Source: Bacillota bacterium (GTDB taxonomy: Bacteria; Bacillota; UBA4882; UBA8346). Taken from it: a DNA stretch of 61,866 bases. The notes beneath the pieces were generated by a model. It was not told where the DNA came from and did no database searches. It saw nothing but the letters and a program-made list of their open reading frames with translations. Each line of letters begins with the position of its first letter. Position 1 is the first letter of the stretch. Made by a program: the position numbers and the translations under genes. Positions 1 to 8,208 of this stretch are shown in pieces. The DNA lies in assembly GCA_023417475.1 (NCBI GenBank), contig JAEZFP010000066.1, positions 1 to 61,866 on the forward strand, read 5' to 3'.

Positions 1-30
1 ATTGCGGTAAACCGCCCGCCAATCCCCGCC

Positions 31-303
31 TGTGGATAACTTAGCCCCTTGGGTCACAAAAAGAGATCATTGAGTCGCTCAACGATCCTTTTTTGTGAAT
101 AACTGATCTACGTTACTAACAAAACGAGCTCTTTTTGTGAATAACTCAGCTACGTTATTAACAAAACGATCTCTTTCTGTGGATAACTGATCCACGTTAT
201 TAACAAAACGATCTCTTTCTGTGAATAACGATACTATTTTTGTTAATAACTCATCTATTTCTGTGAGTAAACGATCTATTCCTGTGGATAAACGGAATTG
301 AAC
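31..303. repeat. 21-bp-periodic tandem array carrying DnaA-box-like sites
   Basis: Ten consecutive 21-bp units start at 94, 115, 136, 157, 178, 199, 220, 241, 262 and 283, with an outlying box at 31, also in phase. On the minus strand six 9-mers match the DnaA-box consensus TTATNCACA exactly (plus-strand positions 31-39, 94-102, 136-144, 178-186, 220-228, 283-291). Near matches lie at 241-249 and 262-270. Units at 115, 157 and 199 carry the inverted near match TTAYTAACA at 113-121, 155-163 and 197-205, so the first part of the array is really a 42-bp dyad. A 21-bp step equals two helical turns, so all sites face one side of the DNA. Function is inferred: origin, DnaA-titration site, or a minisatellite that happens to match. 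Confidence 0.8.
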
Positions 304-463
304 TTTGCGTCGGAGAACACGGCGGTGTCTTTTAAAAGGATCCACCGCAAATATTGTAATCGATGGGCCGTGGATGCAACGAAACGAAAAAAGCGCAAGT
401 TTATTAAAAAATAAGCGATCGAGACGGTTACAATAAATAGGACGGCAGCGGAAAGGAGACGTC

Positions 464-1288
464 ATGAGCAAACTGGAGGTAGTGATTGCGGCGCTTGCCC
501 ATATTGAAGAGCGCTTGTCGGATGGAAAAGTCGGGTTGGATACCGTCGCCGAGGCCGTACATTATTCTAAATACCATCTGCACCGAATCTTCAGCGATAC
601 TGTGCAGATGAATATCCATGACTACGTTCAGCGCAGGCGACTTACCGAAGCGGCCAACTTTTGGTCTTTTCAAATCAGCCGATTATTGATATTGCGATTC
701 TCGCCGGATACCAAAGCCAGCAGGCTTTCAGCTATGTGTTTAAGGCACTGTATAAACAGCCTCCGCTTGAATTCAGAAAAAAAAAGGTGTTTTATCCATT
801 ACAGGTTCAATATGATTTCAAAGTCCTGCGGGATCGGGGAGAGATCACTCAACAAAACTCCGCGAGAGAAATCCGTTACGTTGTCGATAAGGACATTCCG
901 ATGTGGATCGAATTAGCCTATCTTGCTGTAGACGGGTTTCCCTATTTGGATGAAGCTGAACATACAACTGCCTTGAAACGGTATATTCGGAATAAAGGCG
1001 CGCTGCTAATGATTGAAAACGATATTTTGGTTGGCGGTATGCTGTTAAATGATCAAACCGGCGGCATCGATTTTCTGGATGTACATCCCCTGCGGCGAAA
1101 ATGCGCGAGGTTTTGGGACAAAACTTCGTAAAGCGCTTTCGCAGCGCTGTTTGTTTTCATGATTATTCCCAACGTCCGATTTCCGCCGCAGGTGAAGACC
1201 GGACGAAGAGTATAAGGATACCAAACGATATATGGTTCAACATCGCGGGGAAATCGATCCGCCCTTTTTGCCAACGGGGTATCGATAA
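464..1288 (+). pseudogene. AraC-type regulator fused to a GNAT acetyltransferase domain, frameshifted
   Basis: The reading frame opens at an ATG behind a good SD (aaaggag near 450) and encodes the first helix-turn-helix of an AraC DNA-binding domain, including HYSKYHLHRIF. At about 656-658 one base appears to be missing: the second half of the domain (IIDIAILAGYQSQQAFSYVFKALY) continues in the next frame. After the HTH the same frame reads into a GNAT-like segment (GALLMIENDILVGGMLL, then IDFLDVHPLRR), where the frame changes again near 1100. A last piece rich in charged residues ends with a stop at 1286-1288. AraC-GNAT fusions are known as self-contained regulators. At least two frame changes make a functional product unlikely unless they are sequencing errors. 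Confidence 0.7.
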
Positions 1289-1464
1289 CTTCGATCCAAA
1301 TGGCGAAGGGACTGGAGTTTGATGAAGTGATTATTCCCGCTTCAAACACTGATACCTACGCAAGCGAATATGATCGGAGCTTGCTATATATTGCCTGCAC
1401 CCGGGCAATCCACCGCCTGTCCCTGCTCTATACCGGCGAATTGACACCGCTTGTTAGCGCCTAA
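1285..1464 (+). pseudogene. C-terminal remnant of a UvrD-like/HelD-type helicase
   Basis: An open stretch overlapping the end of the AraC-GNAT remnant reads ITSIQMAKGLEFDEVIIP, then SLLYIACTRAIHRLSLLYTG, and stops at 1462-1464. These are the last conserved motifs of superfamily 1 helicases (the KGLEFDEV motif and the YVACTRA-type motif VI), closest in style to HelD, the RNA polymerase recycling ATPase. The remaining 600 or so residues of such a protein are missing and there is no start codon or SD, so this is a fragment. Its abutment to another broken gene suggests a deletion junction. Confidence 0.7.
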
Positions 1465-1770
1465 TAAAATGTCGTGGCCAATGATCGCGGCGTATTGCCA
1501 AAACCGATCTGGCTGCCGTCCGGATCGATCTTGCCCTGAAGCTGGATAATATCGGGGCGATGACTTCCGGGATAGGAATCCAATCTTTCCGGAAGGGAGC
1601 GTGGAATCGGCGGCTGATAATTGCCGGACGCCGTTGACGACGGGGCTTAAATGATTGCCTGACCGATAACCGGGGTGTACCGGGTTCCGGTCGACAGTAA
1701 ACGATTTTGTTACCCGCTGCCCAATGGTTTTTCCCATCAGGCAACGGGCGTTTTTTTGAATCGCACTGAA
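1465..1770. other. Non-coding gap between pseudogene remnants and the flavoprotein gene
   Basis: I see no supported gene. Several short open frames exist on both strands but lack SD sites and recognisable motifs. A G/C-rich dyad followed by seven T's at about 1734-1757 could be a plus-strand terminator left over from the decayed genes. Confidence 0.4.
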
Positions 1771-2997
1771 TTACGATTCAAGCTCGGTGGCTTGCAGCGA
1801 GGCGTAAATATCCGCCACCAACTGGTCCAGCGCCGCTTCCTGGGTTTCCTTCATGGTGGAGACGATCTCCAAGGGCGTTCCGACAATCGTCATGTTTTTC
1901 ATCTCTTCAAGCAGACCGCGCATCACCTTAATGACGGCTCCCGGAGCCCAGCTGTAGTTGCCGACCAACGCGACCTGGCGGTTTTGCAGCCACAGGCCGG
2001 CCATGTCGCGGAGTAATGACTCCATATTATAATAAAGCCCCATATTGTAGGTGGGCGCGCCCAAAACCAAATGGCTGTATTTCCAAGCCTCGGCGATGAT
2101 ATAGGACGGATGGGTCTTGGATACATCGTATATCCGGAGGTCGGCAACACCCTTTTGAGCCAATTTATTGGCGAGCCGGTTCATGGCGTTTTCGGTATTG
2201 CCGTACATGGAGGCATAAGCCAGCACCACGCCTTTTTTCTCGGGAAGATACTTGCTCCAGCGGTCGTATTTCTCCAGAAAATAAGCGAGATTTTCCCGCC
2301 AGATCGGCCCGTGAAGCGGACAGATCATCCGGATCTCCGTTCCGCTTAACTTCTTCAGCGCGGCTTGCACCTGTTGCCCGTATTTCCCGACAATATTGGT
2401 ATAATAACGTCTGGCCTCATCCAGATAAACCATTTCAAAGTCGGTTTGATCGCTAAAGAGATTCCCGGAGAGCGCGCCAAACGACCCGAAAGCGTCGGCC
2501 GAAAAGAGAATTTTAGCGCTGCTTTCATAGGTCATCATCACTTCCGGCCAATGAACCATCGGAGCAAAATAAAAGCCAACGGTGTGCGCGCCCAATGACA
2601 GCCGGTCGCCTTCTTTCACCTCGTAGAAGTTTGCTTGATCGACGCAATTGTAAAATTGCCCGAGCAACCGGAAGGTTTTGCTGTTGCCGACAATTTTGAG
2701 ATTGGGGAAGCGCCGGACCAACTCTTCGATACTGGCGCAATGATCCGGTTCCATATGGTTGACGATCAAATAGTCAAGGGTTCGTCCGTTCAACACCTGG
2801 GTCACATTTTCCAGATACAACGCGTTGATGGCCGAATCCACCGTATCCAAAAGCGCGGTTTTTTCGTCCAAAATCAAATAGGAATTATAAGCAACCCCGT
2901 TTGGCAGGGGAAACATATTTTCAAACCGTTCCAGTCTGCGGTCGTTGCCCCCGACCCACCATATGTTCGGCGAAATTTCTTGAACGCAATGCATCAA
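1771..2997 (-). CDS. fprA: FprA-type flavodiiron protein (A-type flavoprotein, O2/NO reductase)
   Basis: Encodes 408 residues, the normal length for a two-domain flavodiiron protein. Residues 1-250 form the metallo-beta-lactamase-fold diiron domain. The metal ligands are visible in HMEPDH (81-86), the MVHWPE histidine, the SADAFG aspartate and the CPLHGP histidine. Residues from about 255 form the flavodoxin-like FMN domain with the phosphate loop YASMYGNTE. Such cytoplasmic enzymes reduce oxygen to water, or NO to N2O, with electrons from rubredoxin or coenzyme F420H2, and protect anaerobes from oxidative or nitrosative stress. No rubredoxin domain is fused or adjacent, so the electron donor must lie elsewhere. 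The start is fixed by an excellent SD (AAAGGAGG on the minus strand, about 3003-3010). Confidence 0.95.
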   Translation of the reverse strand: MMHCVQEISPNIWWVGGNDRRLERFENMFPLPNGVAYNSYLILDEKTALLDTVDSAINALYLENVTQVLNGRTLDYLIVNHMEPDHCASIEELVRRFPNLKIVGNSKTFRLLGQFYNCVDQANFYEVKEGDRLSLGAHTVGFYFAPMVHWPEVMMTYESSAKILFSADAFGSFGALSGNLFSDQTDFEMVYLDEARRYYTNIVGKYGQQVQAALKKLSGTEIRMICPLHGPIWRENLAYFLEKYDRWSKYLPEKKGVVLAYASMYGNTENAMNRLANKLAQKGVADLRIYDVSKTHPSYIIAEAWKYSHLVLGAPTYNMGLYYNMESLLRDMAGLWLQNRQVALVGNYSWAPGAVIKVMRGLLEEMKNMTIVGTPLEIVSTMKETQEAALDQLVADIYASLQATELES

Positions 2998-3043
2998 TGG
3001 ATGCCTCCTTTGTTTCCAAAACTATGCGATTTCTTAATATTTA

Positions 3044-3071
3044 ATTTTAACATGCGTATTTGATTTTTCAA
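3044..3071 (-). promoter_or_regulatory. Sigma-A-type promoter of the flavodiiron gene
   Basis: On the minus strand TTGAAA (3071-3066) is followed after 16 bp by TAAAAT (3049-3044), about 45 bp upstream of the start codon. The match is reasonable but one base short of the preferred spacing. Confidence 0.5.
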
Positions 3072-3356
3072 AGAGAGTTCGGTGAAGAAGCGATGAATAT
3101 CTTGTTGCGATTACTTTTTAGCCTCACAATAAATAGTGAATTAACCTTTTTCGACTATCAATAGATCGTGGGGTAAAGTTAATAAAGATAGTTTTTAAGC
3201 TGTCTCCCGCCAACCGGCTACATAGATCCAAACTGAGCTGGGAAAACTGTGGATAATGTCCGGTCGCTGCGGGCACTTTTCATGGTTTGCCGGGAAACGG
3301 CGAGCCATGAAAAGCGCCGCGCGTGTGTAACGTGGCCGATGGCGAAAGGATCTACC
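3072..3356. other. Intergenic region with one isolated DnaA-box match
   Basis: No gene is visible between the flavoprotein promoter and the small membrane protein. It contains a perfect TTATCCACA (minus strand, 3248-3256), the same 9-mer found in the array at the left edge of the window. No in-phase companions are present, so it may be chance. Confidence 0.4.
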
Positions 3357-3833
3357 ATGTATTACCGGGATTTGATGGGTTTCCTTATTTTCTGCGGATC
3401 ATTGTTGCTGATGATGCTGACTGTGCCTTGGCGGCAGATTAAACGGTTCTGGCTTTTTGGCGTCGTCAGCGGCTTGGGTATCGCTTTTTTCTTGATTTTG
3501 TTAATGGATCATTGGCTGGGCTTATGGAAATTTCAGCGGGTCGACTTTTTTTACCTGGCTAGGATTCCGCTGTTTTTATCCGCGGCATGGGCGCCCACGG
3601 AAATTTTCTTTGCGTATTTTCTGAGCCGGTATCAACAGTCTTTCTTACGCTATCTTTTGATCCTTTTTATTCCGGCAGTGGCGGCGGGAATCCACTTTGT
3701 GCTGGGATTAAACCAGATGCTTATCTACCGTCATTGGAACCTATTCGGCACCTTTCTGATTTCTTTAGCGATTCATGCCGGACTGGCTTATTTCATTCAG
3801 CATAAATACCTGGTACGAACGGAAAAACTCTGA
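3357..3833 (+). CDS. Small polytopic membrane protein, unknown function
   Basis: Encodes 158 residues if started at the ATG at 3357, which has a good SD (gaaagga, 3343-3349). The frame is open further upstream but there the sequence has no SD. I see four to five hydrophobic segments: GFLIFCGSLLLMMLTV, LFGVVSGLGIAFFLILL, the IPLFLSAAWAPTEIFFAYFL stretch, YLLILFIPAVAAGIHFVLG and FGTFLISLAIHAGLAYFI. The ends are basic (KYLVRTEKL). I do not recognise the family with confidence; the style resembles small membrane proteins of spore formers. It precedes an MFS transporter by about 80 bp on the same strand and may be co-transcribed. Confidence 0.7.
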   Translation: MYYRDLMGFLIFCGSLLLMMLTVPWRQIKRFWLFGVVSGLGIAFFLILLMDHWLGLWKFQRVDFFYLARIPLFLSAAWAPTEIFFAYFLSRYQQSFLRYLLILFIPAVAAGIHFVLGLNQMLIYRHWNLFGTFLISLAIHAGLAYFIQHKYLVRTEKL

Positions 3834-3915
3834 GGCGAGAGGCTAGGCCCAACCAGCGACGGTCATCGACCCGGTTGAATGAGATCAATTTGCAAACGAG
3901 TGGCGGAGGTAAATT

Positions 3916-5148
3916 TTGGACAAAAAGCTGTATCCGACAATTGCCATATTGTGTTTGGTTCCTTTCATCATGGTATTAGGGAATTCAATGTTGATCCCCG
4001 TTTTACCAAGCATTCAAAAGGAACTTCAGGTCGATCTGGTCAAAGTCGGTTTATTGATTACAGTGTTTTCAATCCCGGCCGGGATCGTGATTCCGTTCGC
4101 GGGGATGATCTCGGACCGGATCGGCCGCAAGAAAGTGATGTTCCCCGCGTTATTGGTTTATGGCATCGGCGGGCTGTTGGCCGGGATTTTCGCCATCATA
4201 TTTCACGAAAAGGCGTTTCCATGGATTGTGGGGGCGCGAATCGTCCAAGGGATTGGCGCGGGCGGGACATATCAGTTGAGCATGGCCTTGGCGGGCGATC
4301 TGATTCAATCCAGTGAACGATCGAAACTGTTGGGGCTTTTGGAGGCATTTAACGGCGCCGGAAAAGTGATCAGCCCTTTGGCGGGTGCGGCGTTGGCGTT
4401 AATTGCTTGGTATATCCCATTTTTTGTTTACGGCGCATTGGCCATCCCGATCGCGTTTTTAATCCTTTTGGTGGTGCAAGAGGATATTCAGAAACTCAAA
4501 CAAAACGTCCAACCGATCCCGCAATACTTGGCCAACTTAAAGAAGATCCTCAAACAAAAGTGGCTTCCGCTGTCCGTCGCTTTTCTCAGCGGGCTGTTGG
4601 TGTTGTTCGCCTTGTTCGGATTATTAAGCTTTTACGCGGATGTGTTGGAGAAACAGTTTAAGATGGATGTTTTCGTACGCGGGATGATCTTGGCCATCCC
4701 GGTTTTGGTAATGGCTGTTACCGCTTACGTCTACGGCATCGTCATGCAAAAGCAATTGACCAAGATCTTAAAATGGGGTGCGGTCCTGGGGTTGTTTCTG
4801 GTGGCGGCCGGTTTGATTCTGTTTTGCCCGGTTAAAAATGTGGTTTGGTTTACCGTTGCCGCGTCTATTCTGGGTTTGGGGACCGGGACGGTTTTGCCGT
4901 CATTAAACACCTTGATCACCTCTGCGGCGCCGAAAGCGGAGCGTGGTTTGATTACCTGCTTATACGGGACAGTCCGCTTCTTTGGGGTGGCGATCGGCCC
5001 GCCGCTATTCGGCTTTGCCGAGCAATTGACCAAACCGCCGATCTTTCTTCCAACCGCCGCGGTCTGTATTGCGTTGGGTGTCTTATTTCTAATCTTCATC
5101 AAACCGGATCAGCTGATTCCCAAACAGATTCAGGGGCAAGCGTCGTGA
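3916..5148 (+). CDS. Major facilitator superfamily (MFS) exporter
   Basis: Encodes 410 residues starting at a TTG with SD ggcggaggt (3902-3910). About twelve hydrophobic segments are present. The loop between segments 2 and 3 carries the MFS signature A (DRIGRKKVMFPALLVYGIGG, about residues 62-81), and segment 5 has a glycine-rich antiporter-like stretch (GAGKVISPLAGAALA). Length, topology and signature fit a 12-TM drug/H+ antiporter or similar exporter of the plasma membrane; the substrate cannot be told from sequence. A convergent gene begins its 3' end 28 bp downstream with no clear terminator in between. Confidence 0.88.
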   Translation: MDKKLYPTIAILCLVPFIMVLGNSMLIPVLPSIQKELQVDLVKVGLLITVFSIPAGIVIPFAGMISDRIGRKKVMFPALLVYGIGGLLAGIFAIIFHEKAFPWIVGARIVQGIGAGGTYQLSMALAGDLIQSSERSKLLGLLEAFNGAGKVISPLAGAALALIAWYIPFFVYGALAIPIAFLILLVVQEDIQKLKQNVQPIPQYLANLKKILKQKWLPLSVAFLSGLLVLFALFGLLSFYADVLEKQFKMDVFVRGMILAIPVLVMAVTAYVYGIVMQKQLTKILKWGAVLGLFLVAAGLILFCPVKNVVWFTVAASILGLGTGTVLPSLNTLITSAAPKAERGLITCLYGTVRFFGVAIGPPLFGFAEQLTKPPIFLPTAAVCIALGVLFLIFIKPDQLIPKQIQGQAS

Positions 5149-5176
5149 GGAGAGATTTGGCATGGTTATAAACAAA

Positions 5177-5629
5177 CTAGATTAGCGTTTTTTGATTGAG
5201 ATAATTATAAATAAGCGCCATCGCCACTCCCCAGATTAACGCTCCGATTAGGTGCGATACCGCTGTCGGTAGCGGAAAGGTTACCAATCCCGCCACCTTA
5301 TATAACCGGGTTACGGCGTATGAAAAAAACCAGATCATACCGGCCCAAAACATCCCTTTGAGCACCAAATTGCGGGATGAAATCCGGCGAACCAAAAAAG
5401 CAAAGATGATCCCGCCTAAACCGAAAAACATAAAGACTACCAACTGATTGAAGAGTTTGTCCCAAATATTGGCGGCATTTTTACCGTAAATTAACGCTGC
5501 GGCAAAATCGCCATAAAGATGGCTTGAAAATTTAAGGATGTATTGCGAGAATAACCCCCAGGCCAACGAGGGAATTCCGCCGAGGATTCCGGCGAGCAAT
5601 CCTTGGGTGAAGCGGTCGTTTATGGTCAT
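5177..5629 (-). CDS. Small four-TM membrane protein, unknown function
   Basis: Encodes 150 residues. The ATG at 5629 is preferred over upstream in-frame starts because the minus strand has AAAGGAA eight bases before it. Four hydrophobic stretches are clear: GLLAGILGGIPSLAWGLFSQYIL, LFNQLVVFMFFGLGGIIFAFLV, GMFWAGMIWFFSYAVT and VSHLIGALIWGVAMALIYNYL. The profile resembles small integral membrane proteins common in anaerobic spore formers, but I cannot name the family. It is transcribed towards the MFS gene. Confidence 0.65.
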   Translation of the reverse strand: MTINDRFTQGLLAGILGGIPSLAWGLFSQYILKFSSHLYGDFAAALIYGKNAANIWDKLFNQLVVFMFFGLGGIIFAFLVRRISSRNLVLKGMFWAGMIWFFSYAVTRLYKVAGLVTFPLPTAVSHLIGALIWGVAMALIYNYLNQKTLI

Positions 5630-5782
5630 GATCAGTTCCTTTCGCCAAACGTAACTTGCGGGAAATAATGTATTTTGATTTATTATATCCAAATTAGAGC
5701 GAATAACCGGACGGGTCAAATTGTTCCGCCGCGCCGCGGCTGTATTACGGTGGCAATTGCGAAGCGGTAGAAGTGAATCGAA

Positions 5783-6015
5783 GGGGCTGTTGCACAATGA
5801 AGAAGCAAGTTGCAATACAAGCCACTGAAAAACCTCCGTCTGAAAGATTGACCTACAATATATAGTGATAAGCTTGTTTTAGGCTATCAATATATTGTAG
5901 GTCAATCTTATTTCGACCAGTTTTTCAGTGGCCTCGTTGCAATAGCCCCTTTTTGAGTCAAATACTGGCTTTGTAAGCAAACTCGCCTTATCTTTTGGTA
6001 TTTTGCAACAGCCCC
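5783..6015. mobile_element. MITE-like palindromic element with GGGGCTGTTGCA termini
   Basis: The left end GGGGCTGTTGCA (5783-5794) is matched by TGCAACAGCCCC (6004-6015) in inverted orientation. A second partial right end, TTGCAATAGCCCC, lies at 5937-5948. Inside is a long hairpin: GCCACTGAAAAAC (5821-5833) pairs with GTTTTTCAGTGGC (5920-5932), and AAGATTGACCTACAATATA (5843-5861) pairs with 5891-5909. There is no transposase. The termini resemble those of IS families whose ends begin GGGGCTGTTGCAA, so this is probably a non-autonomous derivative or nested remnants of two insertions. Confidence 0.7.
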
Positions 6016-6193
6016 TTTGAACCGGTTACGCTGTCTCCTTTGAAAGAGAGCAAAATCCGCATGGTTTTTGTATTTTACTTGACTTATAATTGAATCAATA
6101 TGGTAAAATATTGATTTTGGCCCTGGTCTTGGAAGGGGGGCGAACGGGATTAAAACTGGGCCAAGCAACCAATTCAAAGAGGAGGGTGTTAAT

Positions 6194-8143
6194 TTGAATC
6201 ATCGGAAAAATCTCAACCGCGCGTTAATTGTTGTTTTAGTTTTGGGCTTAATTTTTGCGCTTAGCCAAATCGCCCGGACCGCCACCTTATTTTCCGAAGA
6301 CTTCGAAGACGGCAATTACAATGGTTGGAGCACTTCGGGCGGGTCTTGGTCCATTATAACCGATGGCACCAAAGTTGATAAACAGTCCAGTCTGTCAGCG
6401 ACCGCCCTTACTTACACCGGAACATCGACATGGTCAAATTATTCGGTTCAGGCGCGGGTGAAACCTTTGAGTTTCAACGGTACCGACCGTGTCGTCGGAC
6501 TTTGCGCCCGGGTCCAAGGGGCGACTAACTTTTACACGGTTATCCTAAGTAATGCCAACCAGTTGGAAATCCGCAAAAAGGTCGGCGGAGCGTTCAACAC
6601 GCTGGCGACCAAAAGTTTTACGGTCCAGACCAACACTTGGTATACCATGAAGTTTACCCTCAGCGGCACGACCTTGGAGGCTTATGTAAACGGGAATCTT
6701 GAATTGACAGCAACCGACGCTGCCTTTAGCGCCGGTAAGATCGGAATTACCACCGTGAATGCCAGCGCCGAGTTTGACGACGTAATCGTCGACGGTTCGA
6801 CGACACCGACCGCGACACCGACTGCAACAGCAGTGGTATCACCTACCAACACGCCGACTCCGACCGTTAGACCGACTCCGACGCCAACCGTGATTCCGGG
6901 CACGCCAACTCCGACGCCGACCCGAGTCCCGGGCATTGTTTTGTATGTCGCTCCGAACGGTAGCGACTCCAACGCCGGAACAACCATTGACCAACCGTTG
7001 TTTAGTCTGTCCAAAGCAGCAGCCATGGTCGGTCCCGGCAGCACCATCTATATGCGCGGCGGTACTTATTATTATACCGCGACGGTCAGTTTGGCCGCGA
7101 CCGGAACCGCTGGTCAACCGATTCAAGTTTTGGCGTATAACGGTGAGAAACCGATTCTTAATTATCAGAACTGGCATCCGGCGACCGAGACGCTCCGCGG
7201 CGCGGCGCGTGGCATCAAAGTGGAACAAAGCGCCAGATATTGGTATCTCAAAGGTTTGGAGATTTGTTACGCGCCGGACAACGGCGTGAAATGCGAAGGA
7301 GGACATACCACCTTCGAACAATGCGTTTTCCATCATAACGGCGACAGCGGACTGCAGATCGGCTTAAATAAAGAAGATTACACCGTCAATCCCGATCCCG
7401 AGAACTTAGCCGCTTATACCCGGGTGATCAATAGTGATTCCTACCGGAACGCCGATCCGGCGACTGATTATGAAAACGCCGACGGTTTCGCGTGTAAACT
7501 CTATGCCGGCAGAGGCAATTACTTCTACGGATGCCGGGCTTGGGAGAACTGCGACGACGGTTGGGACTGTTATCAGACCGAAGACCAAATCGTGTTCGAA
7601 TATTGCTGGTCATGGCATAACGGCGACCCGACGCTCTGGGGTTTCTCGTCCTTCAACGGCGACGGCAACGGCTTCAAACTCGGCGGGGACAACACGTATT
7701 GCCCGATGACGCTCACCAATTGCGTGGCGCTGAATTGTAACTGGGGCGCTTTAGGCGGTTTTGCGTACAATAATAACACCGCGCCGTTTACCATGTACAA
7801 TTTGACCGCGATTAACTGCGGCCGTCCCTATAAGCTGTCGCAAAACGGGAACATCGTCAAAAACTGTATTGACTATAACGGGACTCGTCCCGCTCCAAAG
7901 GATATTTCCACTTCCACGACCCAAGTGGCCAACACCTGGAATCTGGGAATTACCGTAACTCCCAATGATTTCGTCAGCATCGCCGAGGCGGATGCCGCGG
8001 CGCCGCGGCAAGCCGACGGTAGTCTTCCCAACAACGGTTTCGCCAAATTGGCGGCCAACAGCCAGTTAATTGATAAAGGCGTCAATGTCGGCTTGCCGTA
8101 TTTGGGGGCCGCTCCGGATCTCGGCGCTTATGAACGCCAGTAA
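6194..8143 (+). CDS. Secreted PL9-type pectate lyase with N-terminal beta-sandwich domain
   Basis: Encodes 649 residues from a TTG with a strong SD (aggaggg, 6180-6186). Residues 1-30 are a signal peptide. Residues 31-205 form a laminin-G/concanavalin-like domain beginning LFSEDFEDGNYNGW, probably a carbohydrate-binding or accessory module. Residues 206-247 are a Thr-Pro-rich linker. The rest begins LYVAPNGSDSNAGT and continues with parallel beta-helix sequence including GFACKLYAGRGNYFYGCRAW and ENCDDGWDCYQ, the hallmark of polysaccharide lyase family 9 (pectate/exopolygalacturonate lyases, calcium-dependent beta-elimination of polygalacturonate). It acts outside the cell. No pectin transporter or intracellular uronate genes adjoin it; the sugar cluster at 17-26 kb may be related. 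PL9 assignment is by recognition, substrate is inferred. Confidence 0.85.
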   Translation: MNHRKNLNRALIVVLVLGLIFALSQIARTATLFSEDFEDGNYNGWSTSGGSWSIITDGTKVDKQSSLSATALTYTGTSTWSNYSVQARVKPLSFNGTDRVVGLCARVQGATNFYTVILSNANQLEIRKKVGGAFNTLATKSFTVQTNTWYTMKFTLSGTTLEAYVNGNLELTATDAAFSAGKIGITTVNASAEFDDVIVDGSTTPTATPTATAVVSPTNTPTPTVRPTPTPTVIPGTPTPTPTRVPGIVLYVAPNGSDSNAGTTIDQPLFSLSKAAAMVGPGSTIYMRGGTYYYTATVSLAATGTAGQPIQVLAYNGEKPILNYQNWHPATETLRGAARGIKVEQSARYWYLKGLEICYAPDNGVKCEGGHTTFEQCVFHHNGDSGLQIGLNKEDYTVNPDPENLAAYTRVINSDSYRNADPATDYENADGFACKLYAGRGNYFYGCRAWENCDDGWDCYQTEDQIVFEYCWSWHNGDPTLWGFSSFNGDGNGFKLGGDNTYCPMTLTNCVALNCNWGALGGFAYNNNTAPFTMYNLTAINCGRPYKLSQNGNIVKNCIDYNGTRPAPKDISTSTTQVANTWNLGITVTPNDFVSIAEADAAAPRQADGSLPNNGFAKLAANSQLIDKGVNVGLPYLGAAPDLGAYERQ

Positions 8144-8163
8144 AATTGCGCCGGTCTAGCAAG

Positions 8164-8205
8164 AAAAACTGCCCCGAGCTTCGAACCTCGGGGCAGTTTT
8201 TTTAT
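8164..8205. terminator. Bidirectional rho-independent terminator
   Basis: AAAAACTGCCCCGAG (8164-8178) pairs with CTCGGGGCAGTTTTT (8187-8201), an uninterrupted 15-bp stem with T's on one side and A's on the other. It separates the convergent lyase and peptidase genes. Confidence 0.9.
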
Positions 8206-8208
8206 GGT

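Noticed and set aside
31..303. CRISPR array
   Set aside because: Units are contiguous and 21 bp long, with no variable spacers and no cas genes nearby.
79..471. Minus-strand open frame of 130 codons with heptad repeats over the first array
   Set aside because: The frame is open only because the 21-bp period is a multiple of three. There is no SD, the N-terminal part is not protein-like, and it overlaps the start of the AraC gene.
6682..8085. Several open frames antisense to or out of frame with the pectate lyase
   Set aside because: They are shadows of a GC-rich, Thr/Pro-repeat gene; none has an SD or a recognisable motif.
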